A stretch of DNA of 64,000 nucleotides from Kribbella capetownensis (GTDB lineage: Bacteria > Actinomycetota > Actinomycetes > Propionibacteriales > Kribbellaceae). Numbering within the stretch: position 1 is the first letter of the stretch; every line of letters starts with the position of its first letter. The stretch is taken from positions 372,001-436,000 of the forward strand of contig NZ_SJKD01000005.1 of NCBI RefSeq assembly GCF_004331485.1, given 5' to 3'. Below the pieces are notes generated by a model, which was not told the DNA's origin, did not search any database, and saw nothing but the letters and a program-made list of their open reading frames with translations. Positions 52,358 through 61,407 of this stretch are shown here, in pieces. A program made the translations under genes and the position numbers.

Positions 52358-53234
52358 GCTTCGGCGAATTGAAACGTTGCCGATACGTGCTTGCGCTGAG
52401 GCCGTAGTGGGACTTGAACCGGCGGGCGAAGTAGTTCTGATCCGGCCACCCGACGGCCTCTCCGATCCGGGCGATCGGCAGGTCCGTGTGCAGTAGTTGA
52501 ACGGCCGCGAGCTCGACCCGATGCCGGGACAGGTAGGCCATCGGCGGCATCCCCGTCGCCGACTTGAACAACCGGACCAGATACCCCGGCGCCAGGTGCA
52601 ACTCCTGCGCCAGATCGGTCAGCGTCCAGGGCCGGGCCGGCTCGGCCTCCATCATCCGCATCGCGGCCAGTACGGCGGGATGCGTCTGGCGACCGAGTTC
52701 GTCGCGTTCGCCGACGGTCCGCGCGACACAACTCAGGTACAGCGACAGCCATCCGATCAGATCACCGCGATGCCGGCGCACCGATTGGTTGCGCAACTGC
52801 CGTAGGCCGTCCAGATGTCCGAGCGCCTCGGTGAGTGTCTCGTCGTCGAGGTGAGTGCTCAGCACTCCGCGCCGCTGCGCGGAGAAAGGTCCAGTCCACA
52901 ACAGATAACCCAGCAAGGGATCCTCGCGTGTCCAGGCCAGTTCGCGCTGGACCAGGTCAGCCGAGAAGCAGCAGTTGTAGACCTCGAGCGAACGGCATTG
53001 CTCGTACTCGTGCCACACACCCGGTCGCAGCACCACCACGTCGCCGACGCGCAGGTCCTGACGCCCGGCCTGGCTGTGGTGGACCCCTTCACCGCCCGTC
53101 ACCAACGCCAGCTCGAAGAAGCTGTGCGTGTGCAGTGGATGGCAGTCCTCGTGCAGGTGTGGACCCGCGTGCACGATCGTCCCTTCGACGAAGTGCAGCA
53201 GTGTCCCTTTGGTCCTCACTGGCTCGTCGGCCAT
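52338..53234 (-). CDS. AraC family transcriptional regulator (cupin-type)
   Basis: A 298-residue regulator. The N-terminal cupin reads CHPLHTHSFFELALVTGGEG and VGDVVVLRPGVWHEY. The C-terminal double HTH is LTDLAQELHLAPGYLVRLFK and IARIGEAVGWPDQNYFARRF with GLSASTYRQRF. Similar to RhaS/RhaR-type regulators in layout. Divergent from the rhamnosidase gene, 181 bp apart, so it may be the rhamnose-responsive activator (inference). Confidence 0.88.
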   Translation of the reverse strand: MADEPVRTKGTLLHFVEGTIVHAGPHLHEDCHPLHTHSFFELALVTGGEGVHHSQAGRQDLRVGDVVVLRPGVWHEYEQCRSLEVYNCCFSADLVQRELAWTREDPLLGYLLWTGPFSAQRRGVLSTHLDDETLTEALGHLDGLRQLRNQSVRRHRGDLIGWLSLYLSCVARTVGERDELGRQTHPAVLAAMRMMEAEPARPWTLTDLAQELHLAPGYLVRLFKSATGMPPMAYLSRHRVELAAVQLLHTDLPIARIGEAVGWPDQNYFARRFKSHYGLSASTYRQRFNSPKLSPAVH

Positions 53235-53385
53235 GCCTCACGATACGGGCCAAGGTGCATTTTGTGCTAGCGCGAGTGCACTCCGGGCTAGCCCCCGGCG
53301 GCGATCGGTCGCAGGATCGGGGGACAGGCGAAACCTCTCCGCCATCAATCCGTAACGCATCGAGCCGCTTCGCCGCAGCACCCAA

Positions 53386-53397
53386 TGAATCGTTTCA
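53386..53397 (+). promoter_or_regulatory. candidate LacI-family operator before the rhamnosidase operon
   Basis: TGAATCGTTTCA is a near-palindrome with TGAA/TTCA arms and central CG, close to the general LacI/GalR-family operator TGAAACGTTTCA. It lies 18 bp before the rhamnosidase ATG, just upstream of its ribosome-binding site GTTGGAG. GCTAGC occurs twice further upstream in the same 181-bp region. Confidence 0.45.
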
Positions 53398-53415
53398 CTC
53401 GCCGGTTGGAGTCTT

Positions 53416-56202
53416 ATGTCGAACGTCGCCGCACCCGCTTTCCTCCGCTTCGAACACCGCACCGACGCCGGACCCGTGCTGGGCATCGGTACGGCGACCC
53501 CGCGGCTGTCGTGGCAGATCCCCACCGCGGACGCCGAGTACACGCAGACGGCGTACGAGGTCGAGATCACTACCGGCTCGGCGCAGGTGTACACGGTCCA
53601 GTCCCCCGACCAGGTCCTGGTTCCCTGGCCGGGCGACCCGCTCGCGTCGCGGCAGTCGGCGCAGGTGCGGGTGCGAGTGCGTGGGAACGGCGAGTGGAGT
53701 GACTGGAGTGAGGCCGCGACGGCCGAGGCCGGTCTGCTCACGTCGGCCGACTGGAGCGCACGCTTCGTCGGTCCGCGCGGCAACAGCTACGGCTCCCCCG
53801 CTCCCCTGCTGAGCGGCGTCGCCGAGTTGCCGGACGGCATCGTCAAGGCCCGCCTCTACGCCACCGCCCAAGGCATCTACCTGCCGGAGCTCAACGGCGA
53901 ACGCGTCGGCGACGAGGAGCTGGCCCCGGGCTGGACGGCGTACCAGCAGCGGCTCCGCTATCAGACGTACGACGTGACCAGCCTGGTTCAGTCCGGCGAG
54001 AACCGGCTCGAGTTCCTGGTCGGCAACGGCTGGTACCGCGGCCGGCTCGGCTTCCACGGCCAGAACTCCTTGTACGGCGACCGTCTCGCCGTACTCGCCC
54101 AGCTCGAGGTCACGACCGCGGACGGGCAGGTCCACACCTTCGGCAGCGACGAGACCTGGATGGCACGCGAGAGCGCCGTCGTCGCCGACGACCTGTACGA
54201 CGGCCAGCGCACGGACCTCCGACGGACACCGGGCGACGCCACTGCGGTCGACGTACTCGACGCCGACCTGAGCCTCCTGGTCGCACCCGACGGCCCGCCG
54301 GTCCGCATCACCGAGATCGTGCCCGCCGTCGAGATCACGAGTTCACCGACGGGCAAGACGCTGGTCGACTTCGGCCAGAACGTCGTCGGCCGGATCCGTC
54401 TGAAGGTCCGCGGCGGCGCGGCCGGCGACGAGATCGTCCTGCGGCACGCCGAGGTCCTCGAGAACGGCGAACTCGGCGTACGCCCACTGCGGACCGCCAA
54501 GGCCACCGACTCGTACGTCCTGGCCGGGCCGGACGGGGTCACCCTCGACTCGCCGCTCACCTTCCACGGCTTCCGGTACGCCGAGGTCACCGGCGTCAGC
54601 GAACTCCGGCTCGACGACCTCGAGGCTGTCGTCGTGGGGTCGGATCTGCGCCGCACCGGCTGGTTCGACTCGTCGCACGAGCTGCTCAACCGCTTCCACG
54701 AGAACGTCGTCTGGGGCATGCGCGGCAACTTCGTCGACGTACCGACCGACTGCCCGCAGCGTGACGAGCGGCTCGGCTGGACCGGTGACATCCAGGTCTT
54801 CTCCCCCACCGCAAGCTTCTTGTTCGACACCGCCGGGTTCCTCACCAACTGGCTGGCCGACCTGGCCGCCGAGCAGCAGAAGGACGGTTCGGTGCCGTTC
54901 GTGATCCCGGACGTGCTCAAGCACAACGGCCCGGCCACGGCGGCATGGGGTGACGCGGCAACGATCGTTCCGTGGGTGATCTACGAACGCACCGGCGACG
55001 CGGGTCTGCTCGCCCGCCAGTTGCCGAGCATGCGCGCCTGGGTCGACAAGATGGCGAACCTGGCCGGCAGTGACCTGCTCTGGTCCGGCGGCTTCCAGTT
55101 CGGCGACTGGCTCGACCCGACCGCGCCGCCGGACAACCCGTTCCGGGCGAAGGCCGACCCCGACGTCATCGCGACCGCACACCTGGCCCGCTCGGCCGAG
55201 GTCGTTGCCAAGGCCGCGGAGGTCGTCGGCGACTCGGACCTGGCCGGCGAGTACGCCGACCTGGCCGCACGGGTCCGGCAGTCGTTCGCAGCGGAGTACG
55301 CCACCGAAGGCGGCCGCGTATTGAGCGACGCGGCAACGACGTACGCGCTTGCCCTGCAGTGGGCGCTGCTGCCGACCGACGCGCAGCGTCAACGCGCCGG
55401 CGAACGTCTCGCCGACCTCGTCCGTACGTCGGGCTTCCGGATCAGCACCGGATTCGTCGGTACGCCGCTGATGGCCGACGCACTGGCCGATTCCGGACAT
55501 CCTGACCTCGCGTACCGCCTCCTGCTACAGACAGGGTGCCCCTCTTGGCTGTACGCAGTGACGATGGGAGCCACGACGGTCTGGGAACGCTGGGACAGCA
55601 TGCTGCCCGACGGCAGCATCAACCCCGGACAGATGACGTCGTTCAACCACTACGCCCTCGGTGCGGTCGCCGACTGGATGCACCGCCGGGTCGCGGGTCT
55701 CGCACCAGGCGATCCGGGGTACCGGACGATCGTGGTACGGCCGCTGTACTCCTCGCACCTCACGAGCGTCTCCGCCAAGCACCTCACCCCGTACGGCGAA
55801 GCGGCGGTCTCGTGGACGCGTGCCGACGGGCGGATCACGCTGACGGTGACCGTGCCGGTCGGCGCCCGCGCACAGGTCGCCGTACCCGGTGCGGACGAGC
55901 AGGTCGAGGTCGGCCACGGGACGCACGAGTGGATCGGCGACGACACGTACGCCGCGACGCCGGCACTGCCCGTGGATGCGAGCATCCGGCAACTGATGGA
56001 CCACGAGTCGAGCTGGGACGAGATCTCGGCGGCGGCCCAGGAGACCGAGGTCGTCACCGACGACGCCGAACTGGCCGGCCGGCTGGAGCGGTACCTCGAT
56101 CAGCCCGCGGCGCACCTGGTCGAAGCCATCAGCCCGCGTGGCTTCTCTCCCAGCGCCGAAGCACTTCAAGCCCGGCTCGAAACCCTTCTCGACAACAACT
56201 GA
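53416..56202 (+). CDS. alpha-L-rhamnosidase, GH78 family
   Basis: A 928-residue multidomain glycosidase. The N-terminal beta-sandwich FEHRTDAGPVLGIGTATPRL with NGERVGDEELAPGWTAYQQR fits the GH78 N-terminal domains. The catalytic alpha/alpha barrel carries DCPQRDERLGWTGD (general-acid Glu) and TTVWERWDSM (second Glu). A C-terminal beta domain follows. No signal peptide, so it acts in the cytosol on imported rhamnosides. Followed by a sugar importer. Confidence 0.92.
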   Translation: MSNVAAPAFLRFEHRTDAGPVLGIGTATPRLSWQIPTADAEYTQTAYEVEITTGSAQVYTVQSPDQVLVPWPGDPLASRQSAQVRVRVRGNGEWSDWSEAATAEAGLLTSADWSARFVGPRGNSYGSPAPLLSGVAELPDGIVKARLYATAQGIYLPELNGERVGDEELAPGWTAYQQRLRYQTYDVTSLVQSGENRLEFLVGNGWYRGRLGFHGQNSLYGDRLAVLAQLEVTTADGQVHTFGSDETWMARESAVVADDLYDGQRTDLRRTPGDATAVDVLDADLSLLVAPDGPPVRITEIVPAVEITSSPTGKTLVDFGQNVVGRIRLKVRGGAAGDEIVLRHAEVLENGELGVRPLRTAKATDSYVLAGPDGVTLDSPLTFHGFRYAEVTGVSELRLDDLEAVVVGSDLRRTGWFDSSHELLNRFHENVVWGMRGNFVDVPTDCPQRDERLGWTGDIQVFSPTASFLFDTAGFLTNWLADLAAEQQKDGSVPFVIPDVLKHNGPATAAWGDAATIVPWVIYERTGDAGLLARQLPSMRAWVDKMANLAGSDLLWSGGFQFGDWLDPTAPPDNPFRAKADPDVIATAHLARSAEVVAKAAEVVGDSDLAGEYADLAARVRQSFAAEYATEGGRVLSDAATTYALALQWALLPTDAQRQRAGERLADLVRTSGFRISTGFVGTPLMADALADSGHPDLAYRLLLQTGCPSWLYAVTMGATTVWERWDSMLPDGSINPGQMTSFNHYALGAVADWMHRRVAGLAPGDPGYRTIVVRPLYSSHLTSVSAKHLTPYGEAAVSWTRADGRITLTVTVPVGARAQVAVPGADEQVEVGHGTHEWIGDDTYAATPALPVDASIRQLMDHESSWDEISAAAQETEVVTDDAELAGRLERYLDQPAAHLVEAISPRGFSPSAEALQARLETLLDNN

Positions 56203-56266
56203 CCAACCACCTGGACGACTCCGCCCCGCTGCAGATGCCCTGATGAAACATCCCTTGGAGGTCATG

Positions 56267-57595
56267 ATGACGTTCCGCCCAGGCACGAGAGGACTGGCCG
56301 TCATGGCGGCCTGCTCGCTCGCACTGACCGCGTGCAGCGCGGGCAGTCTCGGTTCCAGTGACGACGCGGGTGCGAGCTCGGTCGAGATCACCTACCTGAT
56401 CGGCAATCAGGAGCAGGATCTCAAGGACGCCACGCAGCTCACCAAGGACTTCACCGCCAAGAACCCCGGCGTCACCGTCAACCTGGAGACCAGGCCGGCC
56501 GGCAGCGAGGGCGACAACATCATCAAGACCCGGTTGTCCACCGGCGACATGACCGATGTCTTCGCCTACAACACCGGGTCGCTGTTCCAGGCGATCGCGC
56601 CGGAGAAGAACCTCGTCCCGATCAGCGACCAGCCCTACATCGGCGATCTGGACGAGAACTTCACCAAGACGGTGACGTCGGGTGACAAGGTCTACGGGGT
56701 GCCGTCCGGTGGGTTCATGGGCGGGGCGGTCCTCTACAACATCCCGATCTACACCAAGCTCGGGCTGCAGGTGCCGAAGACCTGGGCGGAGTTCATGGCG
56801 AACAACGCCAAGATCAAGGCCGCCGGGGGCGGGGTCGCGCCGGTGATCCAGACGTACGGCGAGACCTGGACGTCGCAGCTGTTCGTCCTCGGCGACTTCC
56901 ACAACGTGGCCGCCGCCGAGCCGGACTTCGCCGACAAGTACACCAAGAACCAGGCGAAGTACGCGACCTCGCCGGCCGCGCTGAAGGGGTTCGAGCACAC
57001 CGAGCAGGTCCACGATCTCGGCTACGAGAACAAGGACTTCGCCTCGGCGAAACTGCCGGACGGACTGAAGATGCTTGCCACCGGCAAGGGTGCGCACTAC
57101 CCGATCCTGTCCGGGGTGGTCAACGACATGATCGCGACCAACCCGAACGCGGCCAAGGACGTCGGGCTGTTCGCGCTGCCTGGTGACGACGCGAGCAAGA
57201 ACGGGCTGACCGTGTGGACGCCGGGTGGCATCTACATCCCGACCACCACGACCGGCGACAAGCTCGAGGCGGCGAAGAAGTTCCTCGCGTTCGTGGCCAG
57301 CCCCGACGGCTGCAAGTCCCTGGCCAGCGCGGGCGTGCCGACCGGGCCGTACGCCATCAAGGGCTGCCAGCTGGGGTCCGACGTACCGCAGTCGATCAAG
57401 GACATGCAGCCGTACCTCGACAAGGACGGCGCGTCCAGCCTGGCGCTGGAGTTCGTGTCGCCGGTGAAAGGCCCCTCGCTCGAGCAGATCACTGTCGAGG
57501 TCGGGTCCGGCATCCGCAAGGCCAAGGACGGCGCGGCGCGGTACGACGAGGATGTGAAGAAGCAGGCGCAGCAACTCGGACTGGCGGGTTGGTGA
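56267..57595 (+). CDS. ABC transporter substrate-binding lipoprotein (operon D)
   Basis: A 442-residue binding protein. N-terminus MTFRPGTRGLAVMAACSLAL with lipobox LTAC (Cys23); no twin arginine, so Sec-exported. Segments GGFMGGAVLYNIPIYTKLGL and WTPGGIYIPTTTTGDKLEA are typical of family 1 sugar-binding proteins. ATG 56267 has GGAGG 5 bases upstream (56264 is adjacent and possible). Operon D likely imports rhamnose-containing sugars. Confidence 0.88.
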   Translation: MTFRPGTRGLAVMAACSLALTACSAGSLGSSDDAGASSVEITYLIGNQEQDLKDATQLTKDFTAKNPGVTVNLETRPAGSEGDNIIKTRLSTGDMTDVFAYNTGSLFQAIAPEKNLVPISDQPYIGDLDENFTKTVTSGDKVYGVPSGGFMGGAVLYNIPIYTKLGLQVPKTWAEFMANNAKIKAAGGGVAPVIQTYGETWTSQLFVLGDFHNVAAAEPDFADKYTKNQAKYATSPAALKGFEHTEQVHDLGYENKDFASAKLPDGLKMLATGKGAHYPILSGVVNDMIATNPNAAKDVGLFALPGDDASKNGLTVWTPGGIYIPTTTTGDKLEAAKKFLAFVASPDGCKSLASAGVPTGPYAIKGCQLGSDVPQSIKDMQPYLDKDGASSLALEFVSPVKGPSLEQITVEVGSGIRKAKDGAARYDEDVKKQAQQLGLAGW

Positions 57596-57633
57596 GGTCG
57601 TGACTGCATCGATGCCACGCCTCCGGCGCGGCG

Positions 57634-57724
57634 GGTCATGGGGCTTTGACTCCCGCCCTTCCCTCGTCACTCCAGTCGCTTCGCTCCCTGCGCTCCTCAG
57701 TCCAGGCCGGGAGGCCCCATGACC
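57634..57724 (+). repeat. large inverted repeat sequestering the permease start codon
   Basis: GGTCATGGGGC (57634-57644) pairs perfectly with GCCCCATGACC (57714-57724), and CTCCCG (57650-57655) with CGGGAG (57708-57713). The 17-bp interrupted stem buries both the ribosome-binding site and the ATG of the first permease. The loop contains a CT-rich stretch (CTTCGCTCCCTGCGCTCC) that looks like a dispersed intergenic repeat. It probably lowers permease expression relative to the binding protein. Confidence 0.65.
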
Positions 57725-58648
57725 GTCACCTCCACCACCCGGCCCAGGGCCGGTAGCAAGGCGTCCCCGGCCGCAGCCGCGGCCGGGGGGAAGGCCTACA
57801 CGCCGTACAAGTTCTGGTTCTACCTGCCGACGGCGGTGCTCTACAGCGTCCTGTTCCTCGTCCCGACGTTCGCGTCCTTCTACTACAGCCTGACCCGGTG
57901 GAGCCTGTTCGAGTCGAAGTTCATCGGGTTCGAGAACTTCGTCACGTTCTTCCAGGAACCCGCTCTGGTCAAGGGCTTCACCAACACACTGATCTACGGG
58001 GCGGTGACGTCGGGGGCGAAGGTCGTCCTCGGTCTGCTGCTCGCCGTCCTGCTGACGTCGAGGATCGTCGGCCGCGGGTATCTGCGCTCGGTCGTGTTCT
58101 TCCCGGTGCTGGTCAGCACGATCGGTGTCGGCCTGATGTTCCAGGTGATGATGAATCCCGAGCGCGGCATCATCAACGGCGCGCTCGGGGTGATCGGGAT
58201 CCAGGGACCCGGTTGGCTGACCGACCCGAAGTGGGCCTTGCTGTCGATCGCCGCCGTGGACGTCTGGAAGGGCGTCGGGCTGGCGACGCTGATCTACATC
58301 GCCGGGATCGTGTCGATCCCGCGTGAGTACATGGAGGCCGCCCGGGTGGACGGCGCCGGGTCGTTCGAGACGTTCCGCCGGATCGTGCTGCCGCTGTGCA
58401 AGCCGGCCACCGTCACCGTCATCATCTTGTCGCTGATCGGCGGCCTGCGGTCGTTCGAGCTGATCTGGGCGATGACGCGCGGTGGGCCCGGGTTCACGTC
58501 CGACGTGATCTCGTCGGTGATCTACAAGCAGTACCAGGCCGGGTTCTACGGCCTGTCGACGGCCGGCAACGTGATCCTGTTCCTGCTGGTCACCGCGATC
58601 ATCCTGCCGCTGAACCTGTTCCTGAACCGGAAGGAGGTGGACATGTGA
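57719..58648 (+). CDS. carbohydrate ABC transporter permease, MalF-type (operon D)
   Basis: A 309-residue six-helix permease. N-terminal basic/Ala-rich tail, coupling loop MEAARVDGAGSFETFRRIVLP and MTRGGPGFTSDVISSVIYKQ. Ribosome-binding site GGGAGG lies 4-5 bases before the ATG, inside the long inverted repeat. Overlaps the next permease by 4 bases. Confidence 0.9.
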   Translation: MTVTSTTRPRAGSKASPAAAAAGGKAYTPYKFWFYLPTAVLYSVLFLVPTFASFYYSLTRWSLFESKFIGFENFVTFFQEPALVKGFTNTLIYGAVTSGAKVVLGLLLAVLLTSRIVGRGYLRSVVFFPVLVSTIGVGLMFQVMMNPERGIINGALGVIGIQGPGWLTDPKWALLSIAAVDVWKGVGLATLIYIAGIVSIPREYMEAARVDGAGSFETFRRIVLPLCKPATVTVIILSLIGGLRSFELIWAMTRGGPGFTSDVISSVIYKQYQAGFYGLSTAGNVILFLLVTAIILPLNLFLNRKEVDM

Positions 58649-59496
58649 GTACCGCCGAACTCGTCAACCACCGGCCCGGGCGGAGCTACCTGCTCAGCGC
58701 GGTCGCGATCGTGTCCTCGATCGTGGTGTTCATCATCCCGTTCGCGTTCATGGTGCTGACCGCGGTGAAGGACCGGCAGCAGGCCGCCGACCTCAGCTTC
58801 GCCTGGCCGCACCAGTTCCGGTTCGCGCAGAATTTCGTCGAGGTGGTCAAGGCCCGCGACTACATGCTGGTGATCGCCTACATCAACAGCACGATCCTGA
58901 CCGTGGCCAGCGTGGCCGGCATGGTGGTGCTGGCGGCGATGGCCGGCTTCGTGCTGCAACGCCGCAAGAGCCGGTGGAACCCGTTCATCAACTTCCTGGT
59001 GCTGTCCGGCCTGATCATCCCGCCGGCCGTCGTCCCGACGATCTGGGTGTTGCAGAAGCTCGGGCTGTTCCGGACCATGCCGGGGCTGATCCTGATCGAG
59101 ATCGCGTTCGGGTTGTCGTTCTGCATCCTGCTGTTCCGGGCCTTCGTCGCGACCATCCCCCGTGAGCTCGACGAGGCCGCGATCATCGACGGCGCCGGAC
59201 CGTTGCGGTTGTTCTTCGGGGTGATCTTCCCGCTGCTCAAGTCCGTCATCGTCACCGTCGTGGTGATCCAGTCGGTCAACGTGTTCAACGACTTCGTGAA
59301 CCCGCTGTACTTCCTGCCCGGCGACAAGAACGCAACCGTGCAGCTGACCCTCTACAACTTCTCCAGCCAGTTCAGCACGCAGTACAACCTGCTGTTCATG
59401 GACATCCTGCTGATCACGATCCCGCCCCTGATCATGTTCCTCTTCTTCAACCGCCAAATCGTCGCCGGCATGACCTCAGGCGCCGTCAAGGGCTGA
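58645..59496 (+). CDS. carbohydrate ABC transporter permease, MalG-type (operon D)
   Basis: A 283-residue six-helix permease. Coupling loop LDEAAIIDGAGPLRLFFGVI; C-terminus IVAGMTSGAVKG. GTG 58645 is chosen: AAGGAGG lies 7 bases upstream and it overlaps the previous stop as GTGA. Its stop overlaps the converging methyltransferase by 11 bp. Confidence 0.9.
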   Translation: MSTAELVNHRPGRSYLLSAVAIVSSIVVFIIPFAFMVLTAVKDRQQAADLSFAWPHQFRFAQNFVEVVKARDYMLVIAYINSTILTVASVAGMVVLAAMAGFVLQRRKSRWNPFINFLVLSGLIIPPAVVPTIWVLQKLGLFRTMPGLILIEIAFGLSFCILLFRAFVATIPRELDEAAIIDGAGPLRLFFGVIFPLLKSVIVTVVVIQSVNVFNDFVNPLYFLPGDKNATVQLTLYNFSSQFSTQYNLLFMDILLITIPPLIMFLFFNRQIVAGMTSGAVKG

Positions 59497-60100
59497 CCCG
59501 GACCAGGAGGTACGCCTGCGGCTGCTTCTCGTACTCGAGGGCAGCATGGGTCAGAGTCGCGACCTCGACGAAGCCGGCATCGGCCAGCAGCGCGCCGATG
59601 TCGGCCGGGTCGTACCAGTAGACGTCCAAGTCGACGTCGTGGCCGTACGCAGAGTCGAGGTGGTGACGGCCGCCGCCCACCTTGAAGGCGTGCAGGAGAT
59701 AGCCGCCGGGCCGCACGACCCGATGGAGCTCGGCGAACACAGCCGGAAGGTCCTCGCGTGGAGTGTGGACGAGTGAGTACCACGCGAGGGCCCCGGCCAG
59801 CACATCGTCCTTCAGGTCGAGGCCGAACAGCGAGCCGACCTCGAAGCGCAGTGCGGGGTACTCCTGCCGGGCGACCTCGATCATCCCGGCCGACAGGTCG
59901 ATGCCGAAGGCATCCAGCCCTCGGGAGGCGAGGTACGTCGTGATGCGGCCCGTGCCGCAGCCGAGGTCACCGACCGGACCATCGCCCACCAACTCCGCGA
60001 ACAGGTCGAGGGCGGCCCGGTCGTACGGGTTCTCCCGCAGATTGTCCTTGAGTTGCTGGTGGTAGCCGGCAGCGGCGGTGTTGTACGACGTCTCGATCAT
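59486..60100 (-). CDS. class I SAM-dependent methyltransferase
   Basis: A 204-residue methyltransferase with motif I VGDLGCGTGRITTYLASRG, acidic motif FGIDLSAGMIEVAR, and ELHRVVRPGGYLLHAFKVGG after strand 5. Substrate unknown. Start at the ATG 60100 (MIETSYNTAAAGYHQQL), where the conserved fold begins; longer frames read into the enolase paralogue. It lies 11 bp downstream of the enolase-like gene on the same strand and may be part of that operon. Confidence 0.85.
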   Translation of the reverse strand: MIETSYNTAAAGYHQQLKDNLRENPYDRAALDLFAELVGDGPVGDLGCGTGRITTYLASRGLDAFGIDLSAGMIEVARQEYPALRFEVGSLFGLDLKDDVLAGALAWYSLVHTPREDLPAVFAELHRVVRPGGYLLHAFKVGGGRHHLDSAYGHDVDLDVYWYDPADIGALLADAGFVEVATLTHAALEYEKQPQAYLLVRVSP

Positions 60101-60111
60101 GGTCGGGGACC

Positions 60112-61407
60112 TTAGCCGAGGCCACCGACAAGCGGATGGTGATGCCAGGTGGCGAAGGTTGTGGGGGTGGGACCAGCCTCGATCCGCAGTAGCCGGTTCC
60201 ACTTGGCGGTGCGCTCGGAGCGGGTGGTCGAGCCGACTTTGATCTGGCCGGTTCGCCATCCGACAGCGAGATCAGCCAGCCAATGGTCCTCGGTATCGCC
60301 GGACCTGGCCGACAGCACGGTGCGGTAGCCGGAGCGCTGTGCGAGCCGAACGACGTCCAGTGCATCGCTGAGCGTTCCGACCTGGTTCGGCTTGACGAGC
60401 ACAGCGTTGGCGATCTGCTCGTCGATGCCTTGCCGCAGCCGCTCGGTGTTCGTCACGAACAGGTCGTCACCCAGCAACTGGACGCCGCCGAGCCCCTGAC
60501 GGGCCAGGCGCCAGCCGTCCCAGTCGTCCTCCCCCAGCACATCCTCCAGCGAGACGATCGGAAAGTCCGCCACCCACCCGGCGAGCTCCGCCACGAGCTC
60601 ATCCGCGGTCAGCCGACGCCCCTCGGTACGCAGCCGGTACCCGCCGTCCTCGGCGAACGAGCTCGCGGCGACGTCGATAGCGATGGCTGCCTCATCACCG
60701 CTTCGCAGGCCCGACCGGTCGATGCCCTCGGCAACCAGCTCCAGAGCAGCCCGGTTGCCGCCCAGCCGTAGGCCGAGGCCTCCCTCGTCCGCGACCAGAT
60801 GTGCGGGAAGCCCGCGTGCCTCCGCAGCCTCGACCGTGCTGCGACGCACCCGCCAGGCCCATTCGATGGCCTCGCGGAACGACTCAGCGCCGATCGGAAC
60901 CACGAGCACATCCTGAATGTCGAGGGCACCATCAGCATGCGCACCACCCGACAGGATGTTGACCATCGGCATAGGCAACAGCGGTACGTCGTCCGCTTCG
61001 GCGACCGCGGCATGCAGCGGCTGCCGGATCGAGCTCGCATGAGCAATTGCCGCCGACAACGACACACCGAGCACCGCATTGGCACCGAGGCGACTGAGGT
61101 CGGTCGTGCCGTCGGCCTCCCGCAGCGCAGCGTCGACGCGACGCTGATCTCCGGCGTCGATGCCCGCGACTGCCGCAGCGAGCGGACCGCTCACGTTCGC
61201 GACCGCAGTCGCCACACCCCTGCCGCCGTACCGCGTCCCGCCGTCGCGCAACTCGACCGCCTCGTGCGAACCGGTCGAAGCCCCGCTCGGCACGGTCGCA
61301 CTGCCACTCGCACCGTCGGAGAGGACCACCTCACAGCCGACGGTCGGATTGCCCCTCGAGTCGAACGCCTCCCAGGCGTACACGCCCGTGATACGACGCT
61401 CAGGCAT
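60112..61407 (-). CDS. enolase paralogue with altered active site
   Basis: A 431-residue enolase homologue over its full length: DSRGNPT, PSGASTGSHEA, LGANAVLGVSLS, metal ligands D245 (AIDVAASSF), E288 (SLEDVLGEDDW), D314 (GDDLFVTN), catalytic E208 (DEGG) and K339 (VLVKPNQVG), phosphate Lys K390. Two catalytic-region residues differ: the QE of glycolytic enolase is QD (D166), and SHRSGET is SARSGDT (A367). Glycolytic function is therefore doubtful. ATG 61407 overlaps the kinase gene by 8 bases. Confidence 0.85.
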   Translation of the reverse strand: MPERRITGVYAWEAFDSRGNPTVGCEVVLSDGASGSATVPSGASTGSHEAVELRDGGTRYGGRGVATAVANVSGPLAAAVAGIDAGDQRRVDAALREADGTTDLSRLGANAVLGVSLSAAIAHASSIRQPLHAAVAEADDVPLLPMPMVNILSGGAHADGALDIQDVLVVPIGAESFREAIEWAWRVRRSTVEAAEARGLPAHLVADEGGLGLRLGGNRAALELVAEGIDRSGLRSGDEAAIAIDVAASSFAEDGGYRLRTEGRRLTADELVAELAGWVADFPIVSLEDVLGEDDWDGWRLARQGLGGVQLLGDDLFVTNTERLRQGIDEQIANAVLVKPNQVGTLSDALDVVRLAQRSGYRTVLSARSGDTEDHWLADLAVGWRTGQIKVGSTTRSERTAKWNRLLRIEAGPTPTTFATWHHHPLVGGLG

